Positions 35,101-50,100 of a stretch of DNA of 64,000 bases are shown one piece after another. The position numbers and the translations under genes are program-made. The stretch's first letter is position 1. Each line of letters opens with the position of its first letter. Under the pieces are notes generated by a model. The model saw only the letters and a program-made list of their open reading frames with translations. It was not told the origin of the DNA and ran no database searches. Origin of the DNA: Diploscapter coronatus (lineage: Eukaryota > Nematoda > Chromadorea > Rhabditida > Rhabditidae); the NCBI GenBank assembly GCA_964036155.1, contig OZ038423.1:73423249-73487248 (forward strand), in the 5' to 3' direction.

Positions 35101-38100
35101 TACTCAAGCAATTATTCTCTAAATGTCTAGATGTGATTTTTGCCTGCTTCCATGTATGAATTACGTCAAATCATTCATCTGATTTAGGTAATTTCCCCGA
35201 GCAAATTGAAAAGCCACGAATAATTACCCGTATCCTTACGTAGAAAGCACTAGTTTCTGGCTAATGGATGATGAAAGTGGAGTAAATCAGGAAATCCAAC
35301 CCAAGAAAATTAACGATCTCGCGTTCTTTACGCAAAAATCTGCTGGGTTTGTAGTCTTGATGATGAAATTTGGTTAACCAACGAGAATATTCAATCAGGA
35401 AAATTGACGCAGAGCTCATGGTCTCTAGTCTAATCTAGCATCAAATCACAGAATGGTGAAAATGCAAATTGGATGCATACAGATTTAATTTTCACCCTAA
35501 TAGGTGAAAAATATAAAATTTGAGAATCCTGCAAATCAGAAGAAACAGTGAATACCAAATAATGGCAGAATGTTTTCAAAACGTCGTAGATCACTAAAAT
35601 GAAAATTTTGACTTATTAGAGGATGAAGTTAGGTCTAGTCAGAGGTTGAACGCACTTAGAAAAGCAAAAAACTGCTCTTGGCAATATTCTTCAAGAGAAT
35701 ATGCCAAATTGAGAGGGCTAAAGATAGGTGAGATATAATGAAGAAGAGGTGGAGGAAAAACAGATCCATCTATCCAAATTGCAATGCCCTGGGCTAGAAG
35801 CCTAGAGAGGGGACTAGCCTCGGATAGGGGAGGGCTAACATGCACCCCCGCCCACCTTCGTCTCTTCCTCCCTTCCTTCCTTCCCCTTCCATTGCCATTT
35901 CCAGAGAGCCACTGCAGAAATTTTTAAAAACGATAGAGAGCACTCGCTAAATAGAGGCGGAAGAGACGAAAACAAAACGAAATATGAGCTGAAAAAGGAG
36001 ACAAACAACTAGAGAAGCGAAGAGACAAAAAGAAATAACGAATAGAATGGCAGAAAGAAAACGAAATTATGATTGTGATATCAAGTGAAGCAGCAACGAG
36101 AATGAAGAGAATTGAAAGGAGCAATCCAAAACCAAAGCCAGGACCCCCCTTTTATGGATATAGCTCAATCCGAGAATGAATGAAAGGGGAAGAAAATGAA
36201 ATGGCTCTTTAGAAAAATTGGAGAATGGGAAGTTTTTCTAAGGGTTTTCATCAGGAATATTGAAAGTGTTATTTTTAGCAATTTTCTTTATTCACTGATT
36301 ACGAGGAGGGATTCTCACTAGTAGACTTCCAAAAATATCATCTTCTTAATTTCTCAACAAGCTTATCAATTTCATCAGCCGTTTTTGCATTCATATCCTT
36401 TATCATAATTGAATACTTTGAAGATCCTGGGATTTTCGCGCAACTAGAAACGCTATAAAAACAGCCATAGTCCCTCTATTCACGACTAATCCGGCTTCGT
36501 ATTTTTGGAAACTGCCGCAACAACACTGCAATATTTATGAACGCCCCCTGCAAAGAAATAGAGAGGAGTGGAAAATCTGAAGAAGAAGAAAAAGAAGACC
36601 AATTCTATTCATGAAGATAGATGAATTTCCTAATAGAGTCGGATAAGCTCTATCAGAAACAGTTCTGTTATTATGTCATATCATTAATATGGAAGATTAA
36701 TATTCCAAAGTGAAATTTTGCAGTCGACTTGTAGAAGAAGTTTGACACAAATATGTGCTTTATCGTGACATAAAATGAAGAGGTTGACAAAATATTCAAT
36801 TTTCAAGATTTGAAGGTCCGAGATTAGTAGGTAAAAAGAGCGAAGACTATGCAAATGGGCTTTTCGAATGCGGATAAAGGTAGACGGATGCGAAGGCTAG
36901 AGAGACACACAAACCAATAAGTAAAAGTTAGAGATTGTAGGGGAATGGGGGATGAGATATAAGCCAAATATAGGCAGAGCCTCCTCCCTATGTGTGTCTG
37001 AATCGCGAATTGTGGAATAGAAAATGAACCTTGGAGGGACTCATTTTCCTTCTTCACGAGCAGAAAAACCACGTCTTCGGTTGGGTTTGTTTGAGTGGGT
37101 CGCTCGGAGCAAAAACGAAGCGAAAACAGCCAGAAAATAGCAGAGAAGGGAGAGAAATTAGACGTGCAGAGGACCGATTTATTGCTTGGAGAAGGAAAAA
37201 CAAACGAGTCAACCCCCCTCAACCCGCTTCCATTTCTGGACACTTTTGGGTTACCCAATAAAAAACTCACACTTCCGCAAATACGAACGCGAGCGTGCGC
37301 ACGTACGTAAATAGCAATCTATCGTCATCCGATTGAGGCCTTCTAGTTGGTTTCTTAGATGTCCAAAGTTTATTGTTCATGCCTGACATAGCCAACTCTC
37401 AAAAATTAACCTTTAGAATTTGGCGACTTGGATAACTCGTTACTTCGCTGCCCATAGTTAAGGGTATAATGGGGAAAGGTAAAAGGTAGGAAGAGATCTT
37501 TGCCCATTCTATTTCGTACGTTACGAAATAACGAATTATCCAGGTGTCTTTCATTGATAATAATTCTGTTACTATTTTCATCAAATATCGAGAACCTTTG
37601 AACGTTTATAGGCGAAAAATGTTTGAATTTTTAACATTCCCGTTCCCGTCCCAGATAAACCAAATTTTGAGGAAGTCTAGCAGCGAAGGAGAGAAAACTT
37701 TTCAGAATAAATAATAGCGTTTCTCGTAAAATTACTTAACTTCCCTAAACTGAATATCTAAATTCAGAAGGTAAATGAAACTACGGAAAGATCTTTCAAT
37801 TTCCTTGCTACGACTAATGATATGTTAGCTGTTGATTCCCTTAACCTATTTTTGGCCCTCTAAATACTATCACACGACCAAAAATCCGTTAAAAAGTGAG
37901 AAAACCCACACCTACTTTAGGCGAAAAACTCATTCAAAACGCGTAGACTTCCGCTAATTCTCCTGATGGCGCACACGATTTTAGACCTGTCTAAATTTGC
38001 GCTAAGTTGAGCTGAAATGTCCAATTAGTTCAGACCTAATTTAACATTTGAGGGAAATCTTTCGTTAAGCATTAAAGCATAGCGTGTGAAAACTCGTTGA

Positions 38101-41100
38101 GCTAATTCATTTCGGAATTATCGAGAGTCTAGAAAAAGTAAACATGTCGAATTTGAGCTGAAATTGACATTTGCTTGCATATTCACAAACTAGGGAATTA
38201 GCGCAGTTAGGGGATTCGTGCTTTTATTAAACATCGAAAGTTTCGGAGGTTATCAATCTTTGAGAAGAAAACTTCGACATTTGAAGATTTTATGAGAACT
38301 TCGCATCAAAATTCACTTTTGTAATTAAATCTTTTGAAATTTGTAGCTTGTTTACGATTTAAAGTCCTACCATATGACTGGAAGACTAAACTTTTAGATT
38401 TCTAAATGTACCAATTTTAGCACATGATAAGAATGATACATAAAATGTAATAATGCAAATTTTACAGTATAACTAGAAATTATACAAGAAAAATCTAAAA
38501 TGAAGTAAAATTCTCGATTCTCGCGTTACGACAAGACCTAGAAGATTTGAATGGGAAATGTGTGAATTTGCGAATGAAAGCGAGAAACTTGGCTCTGACG
38601 AAAAAAGACAATAAAGAATACAGAGAGGTGGAGAAAAAGATGGGAGCGAGGAGTATATGAATGAATAGGAGAAAGCTTATGGGAAAATGTGAGGGGATCA
38701 AGGGATTTAGTTGAGAATATATGGAATCCCTCTTATGATCGCTTAGATATCATTATTAGGGCTTGAGATGTTAATTGAGGATAAGATTTCTCATTTTATG
38801 ACGAAGAACAGATACAGACAGCATTATCGTTATTGATAATCAGAGCTTGATTTCTATCGAGGTCCTAGATTTCGGTTCTAATTCTAGCGGCTTTGTGGGA
38901 GATATCGAGACTTTCTTTTTTCCCAAGTCAATTCTTAATGCTCTTTAAACAGTGCGTGAGAAGAGATGACAGATGATGGGTCGTGAAATCGGAAAGATCT
39001 GAGAAATCGGATCGAAGAGACAAAGAAAATGCCCAGATCTTATGAAAATAAGGATTTCTTAATTTTGAGTGTTTCAAGAAACCACTTCAGAAAATGATCA
39101 CTTTTACATATGTTGCTAATTTGAAGTGTTTGAAATTATTGAAAAAAAAAAAATTTTAATGGTTGAAAATATCCGTACCTGGCCTTTTTCGACTTGCGAC
39201 TCCAATAGACCACAGCCAAAATCGCTGCGAGACCAAAGAGGATGAACAGCGTCAAGAGACTGACGAGCACTTGCAAAGTAACGTCTCGGGGAAGGGGATC
39301 TAAAACAATAAAATTGGGCTATTTTGTCTCTTAAAAACAACCTGAAAAGTTTCATTTTGAAAGTTATCGAGAGGATATTAGAGTGAATAGAAACGTCTCA
39401 TGATTTAGTGAGGAGAACTGCTTCGATGGTAAATAAGGAAACGTTTAAAAATTCAAAACGATTTACTATCGAAACACGGAATAGTCAATGAAAACTCCTT
39501 GAGACGTCAAAACTTCCCGAAAACATTGATAAATAAGTCAGCTTTTCTACGCATTATTTATAGTCGTCAGAGCATATTTTTAACGGTAAAGGTTCGAAAA
39601 GTAAAAGATAAAGATGAGCAGGAAAGAGGGCGGATTGTAATGAAAATCACCAAATTTAGACTCCCATTCCCACACGATTCTCAGCGAAAGTATTCAGAGA
39701 TAGCGCCGCTATTTTCTGATAAGGAGTAACCGGAAATGCGTTAAAAATAAGCAGCGAAGTAGACTTTTCGAGATCATGTCAGTCAAAACTGAGATTTGGA
39801 ATATTCAAATCAATTTTCTTCGACTATTCTCTATCTTGTAAAGAGACATCCACAGCAAAGACTATGCGATACACAATTAGCGATAATCTGTGCCTGTAGG
39901 CAGTAATTACAAGTTTTGAAATTCAAACATCAAAAATCTTAAAACCATAGTGATAAATGATAAGCCTTTCTTTGACAACGTCCTTACGATAAGTTCGTTC
40001 AATTAATTCGATTTGTGCAATAAATTTGCAGCAAATTGGATCAACTATCAAAAGCTAATACGATTTGAGCTAATTGAATATGAAAATTATTTGAGCATTT
40101 TATCGAATTACATGGAAAGAATGTATGATATTCTTGGTAAGATCTAAATTGAGGGGTGTTCATACAAGTTTTGAACATTTCCTAAATTAGATTTAAAAAA
40201 TGATCATAATTTTGATATAATAGATAGTTGGTGTTGGTTCATCAATTATTTTGAAAAGTATCTCATATCTAATTATGAAAATGTTCTGCGAAATTTAGCA
40301 TTTCAAGGAATATGAATAAAATCTCTAAGCAGATATATGCTGAACTGACGGGAAAGATTTTTTCTTAATAATAAGGTTTTTGTAAAAGAAATTAAATGTT
40401 TAAAAAATTCCGTAGTCGCCAAAATCGCAAATTCATTACTCGAAATGAACATGTTCTGTTGTAATATTTGATACCGAACCATATTGTCTGGTTTATCGTC
40501 GACCTGGGGGATAACTTTGATAGCATTTTGAGTTTCAAACGTAACTTCCTTCGATAACTCAAAAATCTCGCCACTCTATGAGATAGTACGCAAAAGTGAG
40601 AGCCTTTCCTATCCTTACATACTATTTCGGAAAGTTGTGAGATTACGAGGTTGCAAGATTTCCGAATACCCCTTCTTCATCAAAATTTTTATTTTAAAAC
40701 TACCATGTTTTTACTCAAACTCCTTCAAATTATCGAAGCTTGGGGACAATATGTGAAGAAAGTTAGACAAATACCCGATAAAAATAACTCTACTACTATT
40801 GAAACATTCCAAATATAGAATTGTTGACTTATTTACGTTTTTCCATATGTATCTCCCTTCCGATTCAATTCAAAACGCCTTAAAGAGGCTTCGCGAATGA
40901 AGGTCAGTTTTTTCACAAATCCTAACGGATAGAGCGATAAAGATTAGCTGAGAAAGGGGAAATATTTGCAGAAACCTGTTCAAATAAATACGGCTTAAAA
41001 AGTTAGGCAATCCAGAACTGAGCACCTATAATTCAACACTAGACCAGAGACTATGTACAGTTCTTTGAAAATCGATAACTTTTTTCAACCCACCAGATAT

Positions 41101-44100
41101 GAGAATAAAATGACAGGTGGATAATGAGAAAAAATGGGGAAATGGTCCCGTTTTTTGCAAGGATTAGCCACTTCCAAAGAAGTATGCATTAGCGAAATGA
41201 GAAAATACGAAATGAAAAAAGACAAGGACTTCACGTTTTTAGAAGAAAGTTCACCAAAGCACAATTATAAGAGCACGAAATGAAATGATGATGAAAAAGT
41301 GAAACACAGGAAATTTGAACAATTTATCTGCAGAAACAAATTTCTTTTTGATAATGGTAAGGATTTTTGCACGATTCGGAATAAGCTTCAAATGTTTCAT
41401 CAAATTTGAATAATCCGAAAACGGGGTTTTACTTTTTAGATATCAATACCAAAGGAAGTATTGAAATTTTCATTTCTAATTTGTGAATATCTCTGAAAAA
41501 TCAGGAAAATTTGCCTTTGGAGGAACTCGAAATAGAAGAGATGGAAGAAAATTAGGATGATAAAAAGTAGGTGGAAATAGAGTTGGAATATGAGATAGGG
41601 TGGAAAAGGAGAAATAGAGAAGATGCTCGAAAATAGAGATGCAGATTCTGCATGTGGAGATGAGAGAAACGAGATGGGTAACTTGAGAAATAGAATTAGA
41701 AAAAAAAACTGATTAGCGAAACAAGAAAGTAGGAAAAATATAATGAAAGTTGATAACACAAGAGAATCGAAGAAGAATCTCGAAAAAGAAATTATTTATG
41801 GGAAGAGCTGTTTGAAAATATTGAAAAGAAAAAATCTGCATTCTCGCTCAACTCGCAATCAAATGCAAAAATTAGCTGCCCTGTCTCCGGCACGTGTTTA
41901 CTTGGTTGTGAGTTAGCAGAGACTAGGGACTTGCAGCTTGTGCCGCTCATCTTTTTGCCTCACCCCCCTCCTTTGTATTCTGCCTTCCTCAGCCAGACTC
42001 TACCCACCCTCTCCTCCCCCTACTCCTATCCAAGCCATCCAGCTCTCTTCCAGTCAGTCCGCGTGCCTATTCCCCAGAGAGGTTTCTAACTCCGAATGGA
42101 ATGGATAACGAACTGAGGTGGGCGGCAAGAGATCCACAGTGCAAATGATCGCCATTTGCACCGAGTTTTGGCCAGAAACTTGAAAATATCGAGGAATTTT
42201 CAAGCGATCTTTGTTCTACACTGAATTTTAAGATAATGCATAACTGTGTCTTTGAAAGTAGCTAGAGATTGGGATCGTAGATTTACTAAATTTCGATTCG
42301 TTAGTATGTGACTAGGAATTCTTCGGCAAGATTTGATATTCAAATTGAAGGCAAGAAAGACTCGACATTTCGAGCTAAATTCGTGTCGATACAGTAAGAT
42401 CCGACAGAAAATAAGGAGGTTTTCATTAAAATCTCGGAAATACTTGGAAAATGGTGAACCAATCTGCGGTCTTTTGAAGAGTAGAAAGAGGAGGAGGAGG
42501 AGCATTTTTGCATCGCCATTTCTGGAGAGCTTCAAGCAGCTTCTCTCTGCACGCCCACCTCACTTCGTTAACCATTCGAGAGGGCTTGCAAGGCAAAAAG
42601 ATCTCTCCACGCACTTTGTCTGTGTCCTTCTTCTCTTTCGAGAGAAGTTCCCAAATCTCTCCAACTCCTTCGTGGGGGTGGTGGCCCAGTGAAGAGCATT
42701 TACATATTTAGAATCGCTATAAAAATGCTCGGAACTTCTCTGAATAGAAAAAATACTATCAGCAAAACTATGGAGGGCGAATTTCTGAACCCCTACCCAA
42801 GTAAACCAAAATCTTTCAAGCCCTAACGCCCAAAAGTCATTACGCCCTAAGTTCCCCGATCTTAAATAGTGGTCTGACGATCTGCATGTTCATCAAAATG
42901 TGCCGCTCCTCAAGCCCTCAATCGCCCAGCTCTTCGCCCGTCCTTTCAGCCCTTCAGAGCTGCAATTATCCGCCCCCTTCCCTTTCCCCTTCACTTTTGC
43001 TGCCTTTCTGCCCATATTTGAGTGCTTTTTGATGTGATTTACAAGTCCCACCGCCCACTTTTGGTGAAGCGAAACGGGAAGCCCATTATTAGGCGAATCA
43101 TCACGAGAAGTTGATGCTTCAAATATCGAGAGCAGGGAAGAGTTACTCAAAAAGAACTCTTGAGATTACGGAGAAAAATAAAAACAATTCGTCGGTTCAG
43201 GCTATTGAAGAAAGCTACTCTGTATTTCATCAAAATCTGGTCCTGTCTCTCATTTTCTAGCGTCCTATTCGCTCTTTCACTTTCAAACGTTCTCCCGTTT
43301 ATATGCTAAGTTGTCAAAAACTATTTAATAGGAGAAAGTCGTGGTTGTTGGCGAATTGTATTTCTAAGCTCGACGTCTTACCACTGTGCTACGGTCGCTT
43401 TACTTTGTTCGCCGTCAAAGATAGATGTCTTGGAAAAAGAAGGAATGAGAAGCTAGAGAAGTCGGAGCTAGGGCCAGAATTTGATGAAAAAGGCATACCC
43501 CATTGCCCCTTACTCTGCGACCTTTATTTCTAGCGATCAAAAATGCTGTATTCCGAATCAAGGATAGATTGAGTCCTATTCCATCCATGTTCATACTAAT
43601 TGATCAAACTCTGTTTCGATCCCATAAACTGAAAAGAACAATTCTCATGCCTCACTTTCACAATTGTTTACTTCTTTCATCTCTGGTCCAGAATTCCAAA
43701 ATGACCGAAAAAGGACTATACAAATTGATGAAAAATGCAAATTGAAAGTTACAGATGAAAATCGAATGAAAATGCAATGTTTGCCTGACGACAAAAGGAG
43801 GAATGTGTGTCGTGTACAAAAGTCAATCAGTCGAAATGTCGTCACTAACTAACTGGACTTTAGGAAAGGGAAAAGGAAGCGAAATGGAAAGTAACTGTGA
43901 AAATGGATGAAAAGACAAGCAAAGAAGGGACGGTGCAAGTTGGTTTTTACTCTCCAACCAACCGACAACTTTTCCTCCCTTCTCTTTTCCGACCCACGCA
44001 TTCTAATGCCCTGAGCATACATTTCGGCAAGTCATCAAACGAGTCAGAAAATCAAATTTATCAATTACACTCCCAATTGATAATCACGGAAATAGGTAAT

Positions 44101-47100
44101 CGAGGGCAAGAGCAAGTAGTTGATCGATTGAAGTCAGAATCGAGGATTGATTGTAATTTCATTCCAATTCTCCATTTAAGAAAAAATCGGTTATCCCCAA
44201 CATTAGGCCCAAATAAAATATAAGCTAAACTTCGAAGATCCATATTTAAAAAAAAAAAAAACTGATACCCATATTTTATGTCACGGAAGCTAAGCGATTG
44301 GAGCTAATCGAAAGAAAGTAGTGGAAAACTAGAATTCTATCTAATGTCTCTTAGATAGACTTTTCAGACAGATTTAGGTGCAAAATGCTCGAAAGTCGGG
44401 TGAATGAAAGCGATGATTGTGTAATAATCTTGATTCATTTATCAATTACTTTTTCAGAACTTTGATGTAAGGGTGCAAAATTGATATCTCATTGAAAACC
44501 TGCTACCTGAAGGAACTGATAAATGAGAATATGGCTGGAATCTATCAGTCAATCGATCAATACGATTTGAGAAGGCTTGAGTATTAGAATCTCACAAATT
44601 TGGTCGAGCTTTTATAGTGGTGATTGAAGTTATGGCATTGCATAATGGCAGAATTTAGCTTGGCTAAGCCTAGGAAATGTAGTCTTACGAAATGGGCGGA
44701 AAATGAAACTTTAACATCCAAAGTTGGAAGTAGATTTGGGATGCCTCTACTCCCACTCCAACTCTAATAACGATTTGATGATGCCTATAAAACTGCTGAT
44801 TGAAGCCTAGTCAATTGGGTGCCAGGGTCGATCGGTCTATTTTTGGATGCAAAAAGAGAAGCAGCAGCACAGAGAGGGGTTGCGTCAAAATGCACTGCAA
44901 AAGCGATCGAATGATAAGAGAAAACGGAGCAGAGTGGGGGCGGGCAATGGAGAGAGACATTGATGCTGCACTCCAACATGATTATTATTCATATGCAAAC
45001 TAGAACAGAGTGATTATCTTATCTATCTTTGATGAGGAATAGATAGAGGAAAACTGATTGATATAAATCAAGTATAGTCATTTCATAAATCAATGATCCC
45101 TATTTGAACCTATCTGAGTTAGGGTTTAGGGCTTTGGACATGTTGGATTGCTATGTCTGATTATATGACAATCGTTTTAAGCTTCTCTTTACTACTATCC
45201 AACCATGCCACTTTTATAAAACTATCAAGAAAATGATAACTTGGTCACCGGAAATGATATGCTTTGTGAGAAAATCCATAGTAAAATGTTTGCATTGAAT
45301 CAAACTATTTCTTAATCGCTGTGAATTTTTATAGCAGAATTACTGTTATTTGAGAAAAATCATGCTTTCAAGCGATCTTTGAAATTTTATCAGAATACCC
45401 TAAAATTCCTAAACATCCCATCACTTCCAATGCTAATTATGGCTATGATGACAATCACATCATTTGAATTTTTGAGCCCCGGAAAACTCCTGCGCATACC
45501 CAAAATCACGAGAATTTTGAAGCGCGTTCCATTTTTATTCTCTGAGAAAACGTGCGTTTGTCTCATGAAATTTCGGTGAAAACGTGGGAGAGAAAATTAA
45601 AATTTCAGCGGTGTTGCGTCAGAAAATTGAAGGAGAAAATGTGTGCCGCCACAGAAAGACGCAAGAAAAGAATGCACTGCATGCATTCGTATGCATTTTT
45701 AGAGTTCAGGCGAAAGAATAAGAAAATCGCTCATAATAGATGCTGCATGGTAGGAAAAAGCAAAAAATGAGTGAAAATATCAAAAGACAATTTAGGCACC
45801 ATAACTTTATTATTAAGGCGGAAAAAGCAGTCATGAATAACGGTAGAGTGACTAGTGTAGACAAAGAACTCTTTATTATGTATGCTATTTCGTGGATGGG
45901 ATCAAAGAAAATATCGAGTCTGTATTACCTCTTTGCTTGAACAATCGCTTTTTGCACTTGATAATAACGAAATTAATCTTGGAAACTTTTGGTCCTTTTT
46001 CTCGAGAATAAAATTAATCTTGAAATAATTCAGGGTTTTGGACCATTTTCTTACGCTTTCTTCGAAAAATTGAATTTTTAGTTTGCTTTGCACAAAGGTA
46101 TTCACGCAACTCCAAACCCACCAACGGCGGTCCATTTTGAATGTCCCTTATTCTTCGTCTTTTTCAAGTATCAATAGGAGAAAAAGCGGGACGAAAAGTG
46201 GCCGAAACAACGCAAAAAATAAAACAAAACGGAAATTGAAGAACAAATGGCGTGAAAAGATGTTAAATGATGGAGATGTTGATAGCGAAACGGAGGAAGG
46301 CAACAGGGCAATAATGATATGAATTCTTTGTGGTGAGAACACGAGATGCTACAATTCAATAGTGTTCAATGCGCGGCGCATTCAAGGACGATGAAGGGTG
46401 AAAAATTGATGGCAAATTCGTTCAATCATAAAAATAATAGCTACCGTTTGTCTGCACATATTGAGCATTGATGAGGTTGCTAATTTCTTTGCTAATCCAA
46501 AATTTAAATTTTGAAAATGTAAAGGGAATTTCCGCTTTCCAGCTACAAGTCTGCGCACACTGCCCAAACGATCACAGTCGATTCACGAATGATATGAAAT
46601 GTTATGGCGCAGGTGTCAGGAAAAAACGGGCCTATAATTTGCTGCTCGCGAGCAGAAATCGCTTTCCAAAATCTTGGAAAAGCGAGCAAGACCACGCGTC
46701 AAATGAACAGGGAGAATGATGAGGAATGAATTCCTAGCGATTCAAGCAGCCAAAATAATGTATGCAAATTTAAAAGGCAGGACGTGTGTCAATTGTTGAG
46801 TTAGTTTTATCTATTTTCACGTACAAATGCATTCGGAGGACAAATTTTTAATCAAGTACTTCAAAATGATGAATCTGGATAGGCTTTTTCACATTATTTA
46901 ATCCCGCCTACTTTTACTTGCGATAAACTGCACTATTCTAAACTTTTGATCCCGATATTAGAAAAACTCGGTGAATTGTGAGGCGAGCGAGTGGGGGATG
47001 GCTACAATGTGAATGAATGTTTGATTGCATGTAAATTGAGGAATTGTAGCCAGAGGGCGCAAGAACAGTCGAGGAGTGGAGAATTAGAAAGCTTAGGGTT

Positions 47101-50100
47101 AAATGTTGGAGAGGCTAACTGTGGTGGTTCAGTGGAGACGACAAAATTGGAGGGAATGGGAAATGCTTACAATTCCGCTGGAGAGTTGAGAATTCGACTA
47201 ATTTCGACGAAACATCACGAACGAAAATTTTTAGTCTAAGAATATTGGGATTAAGAATCAGATCGTGTGATGGTAAAAACGAGCTAGTCGATTTAGAGTC
47301 CGACAAAATGACTTCAAGAATCTTGAAGTCTGACACAGTTGCTTGAGTCTACCCCAAACCTGAACAGATATAGAAAATGTTTAAAGGAATCGAATCGAAT
47401 CAATAAATTTGTCTAGACCCGAGAAAAATGCACCTGATACGTCTCCTTAACAGACATCTCTACACCTCTGTCCCGTTCTGCTTGCTCTCCATTCATCCAT
47501 TCATATTCCTGTGCTTTCTTCGATGCCCACGCCAATTTCATTACCTCGAGGCAAGGCAGGCAGTTATTGCATTTTGTCCGCATTCTCAGTCTATTTTCTC
47601 GAATCCAGCCTCTTTTTCCCCATCCACCCCCATCTATTTCCCTCGTTTGTCCCACTTCTCCGCTCCTCGCACACCACCTTCAGAACCCAATATAATCTAA
47701 TAGGCAGAAAAATGACTATGCTGGGTATAATTGAACGGAAAAGTTGAGAAAATTGAACACTCTCAAAGAGGGCAAGAATTGGGAACATTTAGAATTATAA
47801 AAAAAAAAAAGAAAAAAGTTTCCAAAAGGCACAAGCAGATTTCCGGTTAAGTTGAAGAAAAATACTGGCATAACTGCACGAGGAAGGGGTGGTGAATATC
47901 GTCGCCTCTTTAAAAATAGTGACCGCAGCGTAATCGCTTGATTACGGATTTTGTCCTTTCCAAAATCATTATTGGTTGTGCGCACGCGCACACACACATA
48001 CAGATCAATCTGATTGAATTCCTGTCAGGGCCTAATTTTTAATGGTCTGCGATGATTGCAATTATTATCAGTTCTCAGCGTGAGGCATTTGAATGGGGAA
48101 ATGTATTCAGGAAAGTGTGCAATTGACTGAATCATCTCAGACAGGAAGTTAGATGTTGCAAATCGTTCCTAATCATGAAATTAGAATACACTAATTAATC
48201 ATTGCGGGAGGTCCCTCTCCCAGTTGTCTTGCACCTGTGACAATCGAGAATCGAGCACTCCGGGTGGGACACAGGCTGGATTACAACAACACAACGGGGC
48301 AGAGACGACCTAGGCAGCGGGAAAGCGATGCTGCAGCAGCAGCAAATGACGGCATGAACTCGAGCCAGGCTAGGGGAGGCGAACAGAACGGAGGCAGGGA
48401 AACGGAAGGTGGGGGCGATGATTTGCTGATTGCAGGGAGGATAATAAAATGATAAGAAATAGATGGAGATAGATAAGTGATCAGTGCTGAATGGCATGAA
48501 GATGGGATCTTTAATGCCAACGCAATAGCAGAAATGAGCATGTGAAGTTCAAATAGTGAAACAATGGTTTTCATTCGCCTCTCAAAACGGTTCGAAAATC
48601 ATGGATAAATATGGTGTTCAAGGCGTGATCCATCAGGTCAAGATATATGATCAATGAATACGGACACTGAAGTGTGATCCAAAACAGGAAGTGGGATAGA
48701 ATAAACCGTTCCTGGAAACTATTCAACATTGCATGGATTTGAAAGCAAAATGAGATATTTTTACCCTTAAACATGGGTTTATGATTCAGCACGATCTAAA
48801 TCCGTCATGAAATCATAGATCGAAAGTGATGATCTACTGAAACCAAGTCAAAGTTGAAGAGGCTGAAGTTGAGACTAGAAAGTCGGTCTTCTCGTGGGAA
48901 GACAAAGGTAATTTGAGAGATTCTGAGAAAGAAGCGATGAAAAAGAGATGAATGGGTGATATGAAAGAAAGGAGGACAAAAGATGCAGAAAAAGGATAAA
49001 TGAGTTGTAAAGCAAAGGGAAGAGATAGGTGTGCAAATGCGGGTAAAAACTGAAGATGAGCATATCTTTGAGCAGGAGGTTGACACTACGCACTCGAGAG
49101 GAGCAGTGTCGGTAAATAAGCTGGAGAAAAAACGGGGGATGAATGAAATGACAATCTCGAAAATTTTGACTAAGAAAAGGGTTTTTTCCAAGAAAAGTTT
49201 GGTCATCCAAATATTTTTCTGCTGATATGATTGCCTACCATAAAATTGGTTTTATAAATCACAAAAGTGCGCATTATTTTTCAAGCTTTAGTATATCACA
49301 AAATGCAATATTGTTTGAACCTAGATGCAGCCAAAATCCGTTGAAGTCACAAAATTGAATAATCCAAATTCAAAGTTCATACCCTTATCTTGGCTGTCAT
49401 AAACCGAGATTCCTAGGGCAATGTTAATCTTTCTCGCACACAATATCCCACGAAATACCCTTCAAATCCAATCCTACGCGTTCAGTTTTCAGGCCAACAA
49501 CCGAATGCTCAAAGGGATGAATAATAGGAGAATATACTTAGTGGATAAAGACTGACATGTATAAGTGAGATTTGTATTAGATTAGACCGTCATAAGCATT
49601 TCACATAGGCTTAGCTATCACTTTTCGAAAATATTTTATGATAAGAAAGTATAGAGATGAAGATAAGCCGAGATTTTTAGAAAGCTTATCATCAGGAAAT
49701 CTCTATTTTGGCATTGCTTTCAAAAAATAAATTTTCAAAAATTAGACTTACATGTGGTTATCGTATCGCTGTACTCGGTGTCTGTCCACAAATTTGGCGC
49801 GGTGTAGAGACGAAGTTTGAATCTGAAATAGCTAATTTTTGAAAAGGGTATTCATTAGATCTAGACTATAGTTTATGCTCTGTTAGTATCCTTGTTGTAA
49901 GAAAACGCTCCAACGCTAAAAATCTTGCGCAAATAATAATTTGTAAAAATCACTTCGTTCTTCATTCACTTCTCATCATTCCTTCCCAGTGTTGCGATGT
50001 TCTCCAACAAAATGTCTGAAAAATTTTGTAGAGAGAGAATAATCCCTGGAAAGAATGATAAGTGAAATGCGAAGTGTTTTTGACCCGGTTATGATTCGCG

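Larger units (their letters stand above)
39300..49751 (-). other. 10.5-kb phosphatase intron
   Basis: It separates the extracellular exons from the transmembrane exon. No coding exon recognised; the open frames are short and compositionally biased. Plus-strand C-rich islands occur at about 41930-42165 (with a CACGTG E-box and CACCC boxes), 42895-43020 and 47445-47690, and a CAG-containing GC-richer patch at 48200-48440. These are candidates for intronic control elements or an internal promoter. Confidence 0.5.

Noticed and set aside
39499..39729. 76-codon open frame in the large intron
   Set aside because: Isolated, wrong strand relative to the host gene and without splice signals; expected by chance over 10 kb.
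48195..48574. Open frames of about 100 codons on minus in the 10.5-kb intron
   Set aside because: Two frames are open together in a GC-richer patch, both Ser/Leu/Pro-rich; no splice partners or recognisable motif.
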